From: Niastella yeongjuensis
GTDB lineage: Bacteria > Bacteroidota > Bacteroidia > Chitinophagales > Chitinophagaceae
Assembly (NCBI RefSeq): GCF_900110245.1
Contig: NZ_FOCZ01000002.1
Coordinates: 1-64,000 of the forward strand
DNA length: 64,000 bases
Direction: 5' to 3'
Shown: positions 36,675 to 45,285 of the stretch, in pieces
How positions within the stretch are numbered: the first letter of the stretch is position 1
Layout of the letters: each line of letters begins with the position of its first letter
Program-made: the position numbers and the translations under genes
The notes under the pieces: generated by a model
What the model saw: only the letters and a program-made list of their open reading frames with translations
Databases searched by the model: none
Told to the model about the DNA's origin: nothing

Positions 36675-36911
36675 CTGCAAAATTCAAAGAATGTTGATGT
36701 GGGTACAACACAGGGCTCATTCGACCTTTGGGTCCTTAAACTGAACAGCGGCGGTAAAATTCTTTGGAGTAAAACTTATGGTGGAACGGATTACGAGGAG
36801 GAATATGGGCTGGCATTGAATGCAGACAACAGCTTTTAAATTGCCGGGTATACTATGAGTGGTGGGCATGGGGAAGGCGATGGGTGGCTGCTGAAGCTTT
36901 CAGACCACTAA
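36675..36911 (+). pseudogene. Fragment of a repeat-rich cell-surface protein, broken by an internal stop
   Basis: In the frame starting at 36675 the conceptual product reads ...GSFDLWVLKLNSGGKILW and TYGGTDYEEEYGLALN, then TAA at 36837, then IAGYTMSGG ... WLLKLSDH and TAA at 36909. These are the repeat units of the delta-60/T9SS-associated beta-propeller family, whose members run to several hundred residues. No start codon, no N-terminus and no sorting domain are present, so this is the decayed 3' end of a larger gene. It begins directly after the stop of 36049-36672. Confidence 0.7.
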
Positions 36912-36929
36912 ACTGATAATTCAACTATT

Positions 36930-36971
36930 AAAAAAGCCCCGGAAGCTTCATTAGTTCCCCGGGGCTTTTTT
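36930..36971. terminator. Bidirectional terminator
   Basis: The stem AAAAAGCCCCGG/CCGGGGCTTTTT with a 16-nt loop has A and T tracts on both sides. It ends both the rightward transcripts and the minus-strand ClC gene. Confidence 0.85.
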
Positions 36972-36993
36972 AATGCTGTTATGAAGAATGCCT

Positions 36994-38895
36994 TTATACG
37001 TCTGCTTCTTTTTTAGAGGTGGGTTTCAGAACCGCCATCCCTTTTTTGCCATGCACCAGCATTTTTAAAGTCCTTCTTTTCAAGGAGATGGTGATGGTGC
37101 CCTGGCCTTCTTCTGCCATTTGCCGGTAGCCCGACAGTACATCTGTATACGATAATACGCCCAGCACGCTGTTGTTGGCGCGGTCAACCACAGGCAACAC
37201 GTCTACATTTTCTGAAGCCATTAGTTGCACTGCCGCCTTTAAAGTATTACGGGGCGAAATCACTGTAGCCTTTCTTTTTATAAGTGTTTCAATAGGCTGA
37301 GATATCTCGTGGTGCATGCTGAACAAATTAGAGGCGCTTACGATGCCTTTAAAGATGCCTTCATTGTTCACTACGATATAATAATTACGTTGTTGTTCTT
37401 TCTGTTGTTCCAGCCAGCTTCTTACTTCTTTGATGCTGGTATGTCCTTCGATCACCGTAGCGTCGGACAATACCTGTTCAACCGTAATTTTTTCCAGTAC
37501 ATCGGGTTGATAAATATCCGGTGTTTTAACGCCACGACGGGCGATCTTTTCCGTCATGATCGTATGTTCCATTAAGAAGTACGATACAATGTAGGCTGCA
37601 ATACAACCGGCGAGCAAAGGCAGTAAGGCATTTTCCTGACCAGTGGTTTCAATGGCAAAAATGATAGAGGTAAGCAATGCCCGGGAAGCACCTGCAAACA
37701 TGGCCGACATACCAATTAAAGCGGCCATTGAAACGCTGATGCCTGCCTGGGGGAAAATAGCCATAGCGCCGATTCCCAATGCGGCACCGGTGGCACCGCC
37801 AATAGTTAACAGGGGCGCCAGTGTACCTCCTGATGTTCCACTACCCAGTGCAATGGCCCAGGAAATAAACTTCATCACCGCCAGCGATACAATGAGCTGT
37901 AATGTCATTTGTCCGGATAATACGTGCGTTATATTTTCATACCCCACGCCTAATGTATATGGAGCAAAATAACCTACTAAACCAACAGCCAGACCACCAA
38001 TAGCCGGCCACCAGGCCCAATGGATGGGCAATTTTTCAAAAGCATCTTCAATAAGGTATACAATTTTGGTAACACCGGCAGCCAGCAAGCCGATTGCTAT
38101 ACCAATAATGCTGTAGGTGATCAGCGCCATATTGGAAGGCGCTTCCAGTACAGGTGATGGAAATACAGGTCCTGATTCAAACAACAGGTGATGGCCGGCT
38201 GCTCCGGTAATACAGGCTAACGCTACAGGTATTATAGAACGGGGCGAAAATTCAAACAGTAATAATTCAATAGCCAGGAAGATGGCGGCAACCGGGCTGC
38301 CAAAGATGGCCGACATACCGGCTGTGGCGCCGGCAGTAAGCAGGATCTTTCTTTCGTAGGCGCTTATGCGGAACAGTTGTCCGATGGTAGAACCCAATGC
38401 TCCACCCGTTGCAATGATCGGCCCTTCTGCACCAAAAGGTCCACCGGTACCAATGGAGATGGCCGATGACAATGGTTTCAGATAAGTGATGCTGGGTCTG
38501 ATCTTACTATTGTTGGTCAGGATCTGTTCCATGGCTTCAGGAATACCATGCCCGCGTATAGCTTTTGAGCCATATAAGGCCATCAGGCCAACGATGAGGC
38601 CGCCAATGGCTGGAATGATGATCACGAATAAACCATAATGGTGGCTGCCGGGATTACCCGGCTCAATTGACCATGTATGATGAAAGGCAAGATTGGTGAA
38701 GATGTTAATCAGGTATACCAGTCCCTTTGCAATAAAGCTGATGCAAACGGCCACTGCTACAGCGAACCCCGACATTACGGCAAGTCTTTTTTTATTACCT
38801 GCCTGTGCCTGGTTCATGTCGTTAAGGCTCATGGTTTCGTCGAGCGATACAGAGATGGGGATACGATTGTGTGAATGTTTAGCTGTGTGATCCAT
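36994..38895 (-). CDS. ClC-family chloride channel/antiporter with CBS domains
   Basis: The 633-residue protein has a ClC membrane domain at about residues 35-455. The selectivity-filter signatures are GHGIP (115-119) and GPFGAEGP (152-159) with the gating Glu157, plus GSGTSGGTLAP. Two CBS domains follow (about 470-590): a DATVIEGHTSIKEVRSWLE and a TLKAAVQLMASENVDVLPVVD region that would bind nucleotides. It moves chloride across the inner membrane; channel or H+/Cl- antiport cannot be told apart. Its ATG directly abuts the TAA of the Crp/Fnr regulator upstream, so both form one operon. Confidence 0.85.
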   Translation of the reverse strand: MDHTAKHSHNRIPISVSLDETMSLNDMNQAQAGNKKRLAVMSGFAVAVAVCISFIAKGLVYLINIFTNLAFHHTWSIEPGNPGSHHYGLFVIIIPAIGGLIVGLMALYGSKAIRGHGIPEAMEQILTNNSKIRPSITYLKPLSSAISIGTGGPFGAEGPIIATGGALGSTIGQLFRISAYERKILLTAGATAGMSAIFGSPVAAIFLAIELLLFEFSPRSIIPVALACITGAAGHHLLFESGPVFPSPVLEAPSNMALITYSIIGIAIGLLAAGVTKIVYLIEDAFEKLPIHWAWWPAIGGLAVGLVGYFAPYTLGVGYENITHVLSGQMTLQLIVSLAVMKFISWAIALGSGTSGGTLAPLLTIGGATGAALGIGAMAIFPQAGISVSMAALIGMSAMFAGASRALLTSIIFAIETTGQENALLPLLAGCIAAYIVSYFLMEHTIMTEKIARRGVKTPDIYQPDVLEKITVEQVLSDATVIEGHTSIKEVRSWLEQQKEQQRNYYIVVNNEGIFKGIVSASNLFSMHHEISQPIETLIKRKATVISPRNTLKAAVQLMASENVDVLPVVDRANNSVLGVLSYTDVLSGYRQMAEEGQGTITISLKRRTLKMLVHGKKGMAVLKPTSKKEADV

Positions 38896-39588
38896 TTATT
38901 CGATGTTAGGTTCGTTTACCAATTTTTGCAAGGCAATCGTGTTGTTTATTTTTATCCTTTTACCAGTAGAAGTAATGATGTCTTCTGCTACGAGATTGGT
39001 AAATAATTTAAAAACGGTCTCATAAGTAGTGCCAGCATAAGAGGCAATATCCTGCCGGCTGATAGGTATGCTGATGTATTGTTCTGCGTCGGTTCCAAAC
39101 AGACTGGCTATTTCCAGCAATGCCTGGGCAATTCTGCTCTTAACTTCCATTAAGGCAAGGTCGCGCATGCGTTTTTCGGCAGTTTGCAATTCAATAGCAT
39201 ACTCCTGTAATAAGCGATAGGTGAATGCAGGATTGGTTTGCAATGTGGCTTGCAGAAAACTGTAGGGGATATAACAAACTTTTGAATCTTCCAACGTGGT
39301 AGCTGAAACAGGAAAAACCTGGGTAGCGCCAAAACCGCGATGTCCCAACACATCACCCGCTTTGGCAAAGCGAACAATTAATTCCCGTTGTTCACCCCAT
39401 TGTTTGTGCACTTTTATTGAGCCTGCAGTTATAAAATAAATACCCTCAACCGGATTGCCTTCTTTAAAGATCAGGGTGCCTTTTTTCAGGTGTAACGTCC
39501 TTTTTTTGATAGCAATTAGCTCTTTCCAATCTGATAAACAATGCTTACATAAAAAGCAACTGGTCAGGTCGCATGAATTGTCAGGCAT
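38896..39588 (-). CDS. Crp/Fnr regulator with N-terminal cysteine cluster
   Basis: The 230-residue protein has an N-terminal Cys cluster (Cys6, 11, 14, 17: CDLTSCFLCKHC), then a cNMP-binding-like barrel (GTLIFKEGNPVEGIYFITAG) and a C-terminal winged helix (ISRQDIASYAGTTYETVFKLF). FNR proteins use N-terminal Cys plus one further Cys to hold an oxygen-sensitive 4Fe-4S cluster. The cluster here suggests an iron-sulfur redox sensor, though the spacing differs from E. coli FNR. Its stop codon touches the ATG of the ClC gene. Confidence 0.8.
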   Translation of the reverse strand: MPDNSCDLTSCFLCKHCLSDWKELIAIKKRTLHLKKGTLIFKEGNPVEGIYFITAGSIKVHKQWGEQRELIVRFAKAGDVLGHRGFGATQVFPVSATTLEDSKVCYIPYSFLQATLQTNPAFTYRLLQEYAIELQTAEKRMRDLALMEVKSRIAQALLEIASLFGTDAEQYISIPISRQDIASYAGTTYETVFKLFTNLVAEDIITSTGKRIKINNTIALQKLVNEPNIE

Positions 39589-39771
39589 GGCGCAAAATTA
39601 ATGATTTTTTGTATAGAAGGAAATATTAAAATATTGCACTGGAAAGGTTATTTGTTAAAATGTCATAATTTAGCGCATCAAAACATTGCAACGGCAATAT
39701 TCTGTCTCCCCTTCCGAAACGACCTGTTTGTTGCAGCCGATACTTCATTTTTAATTAATAAACAGAAGGTT

Positions 39772-40206
39772 ATGAATTCTTCGTATTTGACCAATTTCTC
39801 AAAAGCCCTGTTAACCGGCGTGTTTGCAGGCATTTCTGCCACATTTATCTGCATCATTTACAATGTTATTTTCAGAGATGAGACCAGGTTCCAGATGTTT
39901 AATATCATCAATGTTTCGTCGCTCATTTTCGGGGTTAATATTGCGTTTATGTTAATCGGCATCATTTATTACTGGTTCATTAAATACCTGAAACGCGGCG
40001 GCGAAATTCTTTATATAGTTGTGTTTGTGCTGATCACCATCTTTAGTATTGTTAAAACCTACGGCATTCAGCGCACAGATGACCCGGCTGCGAATATACA
40101 GTTCCATCACTTGCTGATTGCGATGATAGTTATTTGGAGCATTTCTGCATCTATTGGCATTCCGGTGATGTTTCACAGCAAGCGTTTTGAAGAACACGTA
40201 TTATAA
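39772..40206 (+). CDS. Small integral membrane protein
   Basis: The ATG at 39772 gives 144 residues with four hydrophobic segments (LLTGVFAGISATFICIIYNVIF, LIFGVNIAFMLIGIIYYWFI, ILYIVVFVLITIFSIV, LLIAMIVIWSISASIGIPVM). The frame is open back to 39601, but the added N-terminus is unlike protein. I recognise no family. It is divergent from the Crp/Fnr gene and ends before a strong terminator. Confidence 0.6.
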   Translation: MNSSYLTNFSKALLTGVFAGISATFICIIYNVIFRDETRFQMFNIINVSSLIFGVNIAFMLIGIIYYWFIKYLKRGGEILYIVVFVLITIFSIVKTYGIQRTDDPAANIQFHHLLIAMIVIWSISASIGIPVMFHSKRFEEHVL

Positions 40207-40248
40207 AAAAGATATTTTCTTTAGGAACTCATTTTTAAAGAATCTACT

Positions 40249-40290
40249 AACAGGTATTGACAGGTTACCAGTCAATACCTGTTTGGTTTG
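40249..40290 (+). terminator. Hairpin terminator
   Basis: A perfect 13-bp stem AACAGGTATTGAC/GTCAATACCTGTT with a 9-nt loop is followed by TGGTTTG, a weak T tract. Confidence 0.65.
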
Positions 40291-40337
40291 TACACTATAG
40301 AAAATAAATTTTAACTTCAGGCTATAGATAACCATCC

Positions 40338-41498
40338 ATGAAAAGAGTCTATAGTATTGATGTGCTCAGGGGCATTGTAATGATCATTATGACGCTGGAC
40401 CACGTCAGAGACCTGTTGCATACAACCAGTATCACCCAGCAACCCACAGACTTAAATACTACTACACCCCTTTTGTTTTTTACACGCTGGATCACCCATT
40501 TGTGTGCCCCAACCTTTGTTTTCCTTTCGGGTACATCTGCTTTTCTGTCTATGAAGCGTACAAATGATCTTCAGGCCTCCCGGAGATTTTTACTAACAAG
40601 AGGATTGTGGCTGATTGTGCTGGAGTTTACGCTGGTTGGTTTTGGTGTATGGTTCGATATTCATTTTAACGTCCTTTTCTTTAATGTAATAGCAACTATC
40701 GGCATTGGATTTATTGTGCTGGCCCTGCTGCTTGAACGCTCAACCAAAACAATTGCCATTATTGGGTTATGCATTCTGTTGCTGCATAACCTGGCACCAC
40801 TGGTGCCCGGCAATGAAAATGCACTATTCAAAAAACTGCTGATGCCATTGTTTGCACCCGCCTCGTATCCATTGGGCAATGGCCGGTTCTTTATTATCGG
40901 CTATCCGCCAATCCCCTGGCTGGGAATCATGCTGATTGGGTTTGTCTGCGGTCGTTTTTTTGAATTGGAAATAAAGAAACAGCAATCCCTGTTTATAAAG
41001 ATGGGCTTTGCTGCCATTGGTTTGTTTATTTTGCTCCGGTTCATCAATTTGTATGGAGACCCTGCTCCCTGGTCGCAACAGAAAAATGGTTTGTTCACCT
41101 TTCTTTCATTTATTAATGTTACCAAGTATCCGCCTTCGCTTCAATTCTGCCTGCTGTTTTTAGGAGTTATGTTCCCGGTGGCGGCTGCAATAGCAGGTTT
41201 GCAAAATAAGTGGACAGAAATTATTAGCGTATACGGCAAGGTGCCGTTGTTTTATTTTGTGTTGCACTGGTACCTTATTCACCCGCTTGTTTTTGTAATG
41301 GTATTCATGCAAGGCTTCAAAAGCACTGACATGGTATTTGGTTTCAATTTCGGGCGGCCAATAGCGGGCAGCGGAATACCGTTGTGGACCGTTTACATAG
41401 TATGGATGGCTATTGTAATGGCGATGTATCCTCTGTGCAAATGGTATGGACGATACAAGGAACGCAATAAAGGGAAATTGTTGCCGCGGTATTTTTAA
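40338..41498 (+). CDS. DUF1624/heparan-alpha-glucosaminide N-acetyltransferase-like membrane protein
   Basis: The 386-residue multi-pass membrane protein has about ten helices. The N-terminus has the conserved IDVLRGIVMIIMTLDHVRD signature, followed by a HLCAPTFVFLSGTSAFL block, as in DUF1624 proteins related to lysosomal HGSNAT. Those enzymes move an acetyl group from cytosolic acetyl-CoA onto extracytoplasmic sugars, with the conserved His (here in DHVRD) as catalytic residue. The acceptor is unknown here. A possible promoter (TTTG, 19 bp, TAAATTTT) lies upstream. Confidence 0.75.
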   Translation: MKRVYSIDVLRGIVMIIMTLDHVRDLLHTTSITQQPTDLNTTTPLLFFTRWITHLCAPTFVFLSGTSAFLSMKRTNDLQASRRFLLTRGLWLIVLEFTLVGFGVWFDIHFNVLFFNVIATIGIGFIVLALLLERSTKTIAIIGLCILLLHNLAPLVPGNENALFKKLLMPLFAPASYPLGNGRFFIIGYPPIPWLGIMLIGFVCGRFFELEIKKQQSLFIKMGFAAIGLFILLRFINLYGDPAPWSQQKNGLFTFLSFINVTKYPPSLQFCLLFLGVMFPVAAAIAGLQNKWTEIISVYGKVPLFYFVLHWYLIHPLVFVMVFMQGFKSTDMVFGFNFGRPIAGSGIPLWTVYIVWMAIVMAMYPLCKWYGRYKERNKGKLLPRYF

Positions 41499-41540
41499 AA
41501 GCGCTATGTATCTTCGGTGCTCATATTTGAATGAGCCGGT

Positions 41541-42128
41541 ATGGTTGAAGTATTCAAAAAATATCTTGCTGAAAAAATGACTCTGACCGATGAAGACTGG
41601 GCGGTTATTGGATCAGTATGTATAATAAAAAAATTACGCAAACATCAATTCCTTTTGCAGGAAGGTGATGTATGGCGGTACCATGCTTTTATTTGTAAAG
41701 GATGTTTGCGCAGATACAGTATCGATGCAAAAGGAATAGAACATGTTATTCAGTTTTCCATCGAAAACTGGTGGGCGGGCGACAGGGACAGCCTGATGAA
41801 TAAAACGCCCTCAAAATATAACATCGATGCCATTGAAGATTCAGTGGTATTGGTGATCCGGAATGAAGATTTTGAAACGTTGTGCCGGCAGATCCCTGCA
41901 TTCAATAACCTGGTAAATCAAATTTTATTCAGAAGCCTCAATGCTTCCCAGGAAAGGATCAATTCCACCATCAGCCTCACGGCCGAAGAAAAATACCTGC
42001 ACTTTATTAATACTTTTCCCGCACTTGCCAATAGGGTACCACGCCATATGATAGCTTCCTACCTCGGAATTACTCCTGAAACGTTGAGCAGAATAAAAAG
42101 CAATCTTTCGAAACAAAAACGGGAGTGA
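41541..42128 (+). CDS. Crp-family transcriptional regulator
   Basis: The 195-residue protein has a cNMP-binding-type barrel (HQFLLQEGDVWRYHAFICKG, residues 33-110) and a short helix-turn-helix at the C-terminus (MIASYLGITPETLSRIKSNL). There is no N-terminal Cys cluster, unlike the regulator at 38896-39588. Such short Crp-like proteins are abundant in Bacteroidota and typically regulate a neighbour. The nearest candidates are the DUF1624 gene 42 bp upstream and the SDR gene 366 bp downstream. Confidence 0.8.
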   Translation: MVEVFKKYLAEKMTLTDEDWAVIGSVCIIKKLRKHQFLLQEGDVWRYHAFICKGCLRRYSIDAKGIEHVIQFSIENWWAGDRDSLMNKTPSKYNIDAIEDSVVLVIRNEDFETLCRQIPAFNNLVNQILFRSLNASQERINSTISLTAEEKYLHFINTFPALANRVPRHMIASYLGITPETLSRIKSNLSKQKRE

Positions 42129-42243
42129 GGGATTTACGGTATACGTTGATTATCAGTGAGTTGTAGTGTGTTGTCCTAATTATTTGAAATACAGCTGTCT
42201 GGTAAGGCTGCCAGGTGAATCTGGCCAGTCCGATTATGATTTT

Positions 42244-42331
42244 ATGGAGACCTGACAAGGACATCACAGGGACCTCACAGGGACATAACAGGGACCTGAA
42301 AGGGAATTTGCCCCTGTCAGGTCCCTGTTAT
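42244..42331. repeat. 11-bp tandem repeat tract with a 12-bp hairpin
   Basis: Eight consecutive 11-bp units start at 42244: ATGGAGACCTG, ACAAGGACATC, ACAGGGACCTC, ACAGGGACATA, ACAGGGACCTG, AAAGGGAATTT, GCCCCTGTCAG, GTCCCTGTTAT. The fifth unit and the last two make a perfect 12-bp inverted repeat, ACAGGGACCTGA (42288-42299) with TCAGGTCCCTGT (42317-42328). The loop can pair further (GGG/CCC). The tract lies in the 365-bp gap 42129-42493, upstream of the SDR gene. Otherwise that gap holds only a -7 promoter element. It has the same 11-bp period as 7665-7774. Confidence 0.8.
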
Positions 42332-42450
42332 ATTCCTGGTTGGTCTCATCTTAATGGGTTCCAATTCTCAGGTGATTTGGTCCGGATCCCCTTGATATTT
42401 GTCAAGATTCTTTGTAGCAATTGTCAATGGTTACCCCCTGATGACGGGAG

Positions 42451-42458
42451 TAGTTTTG
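42451..42458 (+). promoter_or_regulatory. Bacteroidota -7 promoter element TAGTTTTG
   Basis: The element matches TAnnTTTG exactly and lies 35 bp before the ATG of the SDR gene. The -33 TTTG is not clear (a TTG at 42421 is the nearest). It is placed downstream of the 11-bp repeat tract, so the tract is outside the predicted transcript. Confidence 0.5.
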
Positions 42459-42493
42459 TGTGGTAAATAATTAAACACTTACAAACACAAACA

Positions 42494-43348
42494 ATGTCAA
42501 AGACAATATTAATTACAGGAACAAGCACTGGTTTTGGCAAACTGATGACCAAAACACTGGCCGGTGAAGGTCATACTGTTATAGCGACCATGCGTGGAGT
42601 TGATGGAAAGAATGCCGCCGCTGCAAAAGAACTGGCAGCTATTCCCAATGTTGAAGTAGTAGAGATGGATGTAACAAGCGATACATCGGTTAATAATGCG
42701 ATCAGTAAAGTATTGACCCGGCACGGACAAATTGATGTACTGGTGAATAATGCAGCTGTCGCCGGCTTTGGACTGGTAGAAGCCTATTCGCTTGACCAGA
42801 TCCGGAATATGTTTGAAGTAAATTTTTACGGCGTATTACGCACTTATCAGGCTGTTCTCCCTTCCATGCGGAAACATAAGAACGGATTGATAATCAATCT
42901 TACCTCTGGCGCCAGCGGCCATACGCTGCCATTTATGGTGCCCTACCTGGCTTCAAAGTTTGGGGTGGAAACCATAACAGAAGGCATCCAGGATGAGTTA
43001 AGTGAGTACGGCATCGAAAACGTAAGCATTCAACCGGGTGTGTATCCTACAGAAATGAATAATGGCAGCAAGGCGGGTTTTCATGCCGATAAACCAGGCA
43101 TTGTAGCTGAATATGGGGAAGCTGCAACCAAAAAGTTCAATGCCATTGGCGCCGGTTTGTTTGGTAAAATGGCCGAATTCAACATGGACCCGCAGACCAT
43201 TGCAGACGGCGTACTTGCATTGGTGAATATGAAAAAGGGTACACGCCCTTTACGCTATCCGCTCGATGCCATTGCCCAGGGTACTGACGTTGAATTTATA
43301 GAGGCCAGGGCGGCTAATAAAAAGAAATGGGTAGTGAAGTATAGTTAA
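42494..43348 (+). CDS. Short-chain dehydrogenase/reductase
   Basis: The 284-residue protein is a classical SDR: cofactor motif TGTSTGFG at 8-15, NNAA, active-site Ser in LTSGASG and catalytic YLASK. It has all residues needed for NAD(P)H-dependent oxidoreduction; substrate unknown. It is transcribed from its own promoter (-7 element 35 bp upstream) and followed by a stem-loop. It is unlike the SDR fusion at 10595-12052, which lacks the Tyr. Confidence 0.85.
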   Translation: MSKTILITGTSTGFGKLMTKTLAGEGHTVIATMRGVDGKNAAAAKELAAIPNVEVVEMDVTSDTSVNNAISKVLTRHGQIDVLVNNAAVAGFGLVEAYSLDQIRNMFEVNFYGVLRTYQAVLPSMRKHKNGLIINLTSGASGHTLPFMVPYLASKFGVETITEGIQDELSEYGIENVSIQPGVYPTEMNNGSKAGFHADKPGIVAEYGEAATKKFNAIGAGLFGKMAEFNMDPQTIADGVLALVNMKKGTRPLRYPLDAIAQGTDVEFIEARAANKKKWVVKYS

Positions 43349-43355
43349 AAATATT

Positions 43356-43393
43356 TATCCGCCTGTGTTGTTTAACAAGCTCACAGGCGGATA
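43356..43393 (+). terminator. Stem-loop, probable weak terminator
   Basis: TATCCGCCTGTG (43356-43367) and CACAGGCGGATA (43382-43393) form a perfect 12-bp stem with a 14-nt loop, 8 bp after the SDR stop. No T tract follows directly, so termination is less certain. Confidence 0.5.
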
Positions 43394-43548
43394 CCCAAAG
43401 TGTTTTTTAAATTGCCAGCCAGTTTTTTTGTTGCTGTTAACATATTTGATTGTTTACAACAAATGTAGAACGGGTTGTGCCTGACGGCTTTGTTGTGCAT
43501 GTCAAATGTGTTTTGTTCAGCGTGTCAACCGTATTATTGATAACTCAT

Positions 43549-45192
43549 ATGAAAAGGCTATTTTCTCTGGTATTGTGCTGTACCTTTATGTATAACAGTC
43601 AGGCACAAACTTCCGTACAGGTTACTCAGCTGGCAACACTTGGTAAAGTATGGGGTTTTTTAAAATGCTTTCACCCCGCTGCTGCCAAAGGCAATCCCGA
43701 CTGGGACAATGAATTGTTACGTATGATCCCGTTGGCAGAAGACGCAGAAAGTAAATCTAAATTTGATTCCCTCCTGGAAGCGTGGTACCGTTCTTTACCG
43801 GCAGCAAAGCTGGCTGAAAAACCGGTGAACTGGCATGCAGATTCTATTGTAACTACCTTCTCAGAAAAAGATATTCGAAAGTTCCCTGTTTCAAAGTGGC
43901 TGAAAGGAGAACTGGTGCGGTTATATGAATACCACGTGCCCGATACCAACTGCTATGCAACCCGCTATTTTGATGGATATCGGTTTGATCACATTATTCA
44001 TGACGAAAAGGCGTATGATTTACCGCTATGTCCCGAAAGTTCTGTGCGCATGCTGGCCCTATTCCGCTACTGGAATACTATCAATTATTTTTATCCGCAT
44101 AAAGCGCGTATTCCCGGGTGGGATACGGTGTTGACAGCTTATATCCCGCGGTTTATGCAAGCCAGATATTTGACTCAATATCAACAGGCTGTACTTCAAC
44201 TGATCCATGAATTGCCGGATTCACACTCTTTTATAAAAGGGCCGGGTTTCAGTAATAATATGCCGCCTTTTCGTGTTGCACACGTTAAAGACAAATACCT
44301 GATTGCAGAGAGTGACGACAGCATTGCAAAAAAATGGGATTTTCGGGTGGGCGACGAAATAGTGTCCGTTAATGGAAAACCGGTTTCGCAAATAGAAAAG
44401 GAATTGTTACAGGTCACAACTGGTACTAACAGACCTTCCCGCTATCGCAATATTGCCATGAGCCTGTTGCAGAATGACAATTCAATTGTACAGGTAGGCC
44501 TGGAAAGAAATGGTAAAATCGTAAACGATTCTGTTAAGTTGAATGACTATTTAATAAACAGCCTGATTCCCCGGTCACCAGATAAACCCTATTGGGAAGA
44601 GGTGGAAAAAGGGGTCTGGTATGTGCGTTTTTGTACCATCAAGGAGGCCGATACGCTGAGGCGGTTATTCAGCGACATTCATAATGCAAAGGCAGTGATC
44701 TGGGAAATGCGCGACTACCCCAATTATAAAGTATCTACGGAAGTATACAAGTACTTCTTCCCTTCAAAAACAACGTTCTCGGAAAGAGAAAATGCCTGGG
44801 ACTATTACCCCGGCGCCTTTGTAAAAGGACCACTGGATTTTATTCCGGAGGAAAAAGAACCCCTGATCTATAATGGGCCGCTGATCATTTTGGTGGATGA
44901 ACTAACACAAAGTTTAAGTGAATCGGTGGCAATGGCCTTAAAACAACGCTCCAATTCATTTACAATTGGGCGGCAAACAGCAGGTACAACCGGCAATATT
45001 ACCTGGCTTTCTTTGCCCGGCGCCATAGAAGTGAGCTATACAGGTGTGGGGGTGGAAGGGGCGCAGGGCAGTTTTAAACAGGGCGATGGCGTTACGCTCG
45101 ATCAGGAGGTGCCGTCCAGTCCGGAATACCTGTTACAAGGCCGGGATCCCATACTGGAACAGGCGCTTAAGTACGCGCAAACACCCCATTAG
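43549..45192 (+). CDS. S41-family (tail-specific-like) protease with PDZ domain
   Basis: The ATG at 43549 starts a signal peptide (RLFSLVLCCTFMYNSQAQ), giving 547 residues. An open frame back to 43450 has no signal function. The N-terminal region (about 40-220) is helical and of unknown fold. A PDZ-like domain (about 245-330) has FRVGDEIVSVNGKPV. The S41 core is near the C-terminus with ILVDELTQSLSESVAMALKQ and GRQTAGTTGNI, where the nucleophilic Ser/Lys region is expected. Such exported proteases process periplasmic peptides. It is monocistronic. Confidence 0.75.
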   Translation: MKRLFSLVLCCTFMYNSQAQTSVQVTQLATLGKVWGFLKCFHPAAAKGNPDWDNELLRMIPLAEDAESKSKFDSLLEAWYRSLPAAKLAEKPVNWHADSIVTTFSEKDIRKFPVSKWLKGELVRLYEYHVPDTNCYATRYFDGYRFDHIIHDEKAYDLPLCPESSVRMLALFRYWNTINYFYPHKARIPGWDTVLTAYIPRFMQARYLTQYQQAVLQLIHELPDSHSFIKGPGFSNNMPPFRVAHVKDKYLIAESDDSIAKKWDFRVGDEIVSVNGKPVSQIEKELLQVTTGTNRPSRYRNIAMSLLQNDNSIVQVGLERNGKIVNDSVKLNDYLINSLIPRSPDKPYWEEVEKGVWYVRFCTIKEADTLRRLFSDIHNAKAVIWEMRDYPNYKVSTEVYKYFFPSKTTFSERENAWDYYPGAFVKGPLDFIPEEKEPLIYNGPLIILVDELTQSLSESVAMALKQRSNSFTIGRQTAGTTGNITWLSLPGAIEVSYTGVGVEGAQGSFKQGDGVTLDQEVPSSPEYLLQGRDPILEQALKYAQTPH

Positions 45193-45234
45193 GCAGAACC
45201 GGGGCCTTAACAATTCCGTCTGATCTTTTGTTAT

Positions 45235-45242
45235 TACCTTTG
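45235..45242 (+). promoter_or_regulatory. Bacteroidota -7 promoter element TACCTTTG
   Basis: The element matches TAnnTTTG exactly, 43 bp before the ATG of the AraC gene at 45286. A -33 TTTG is not clear. Confidence 0.45.
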
Positions 45243-45285
45243 ATTTATATAAGCGAACATTTGTTTGTGTTTCAACTGTAGTACA

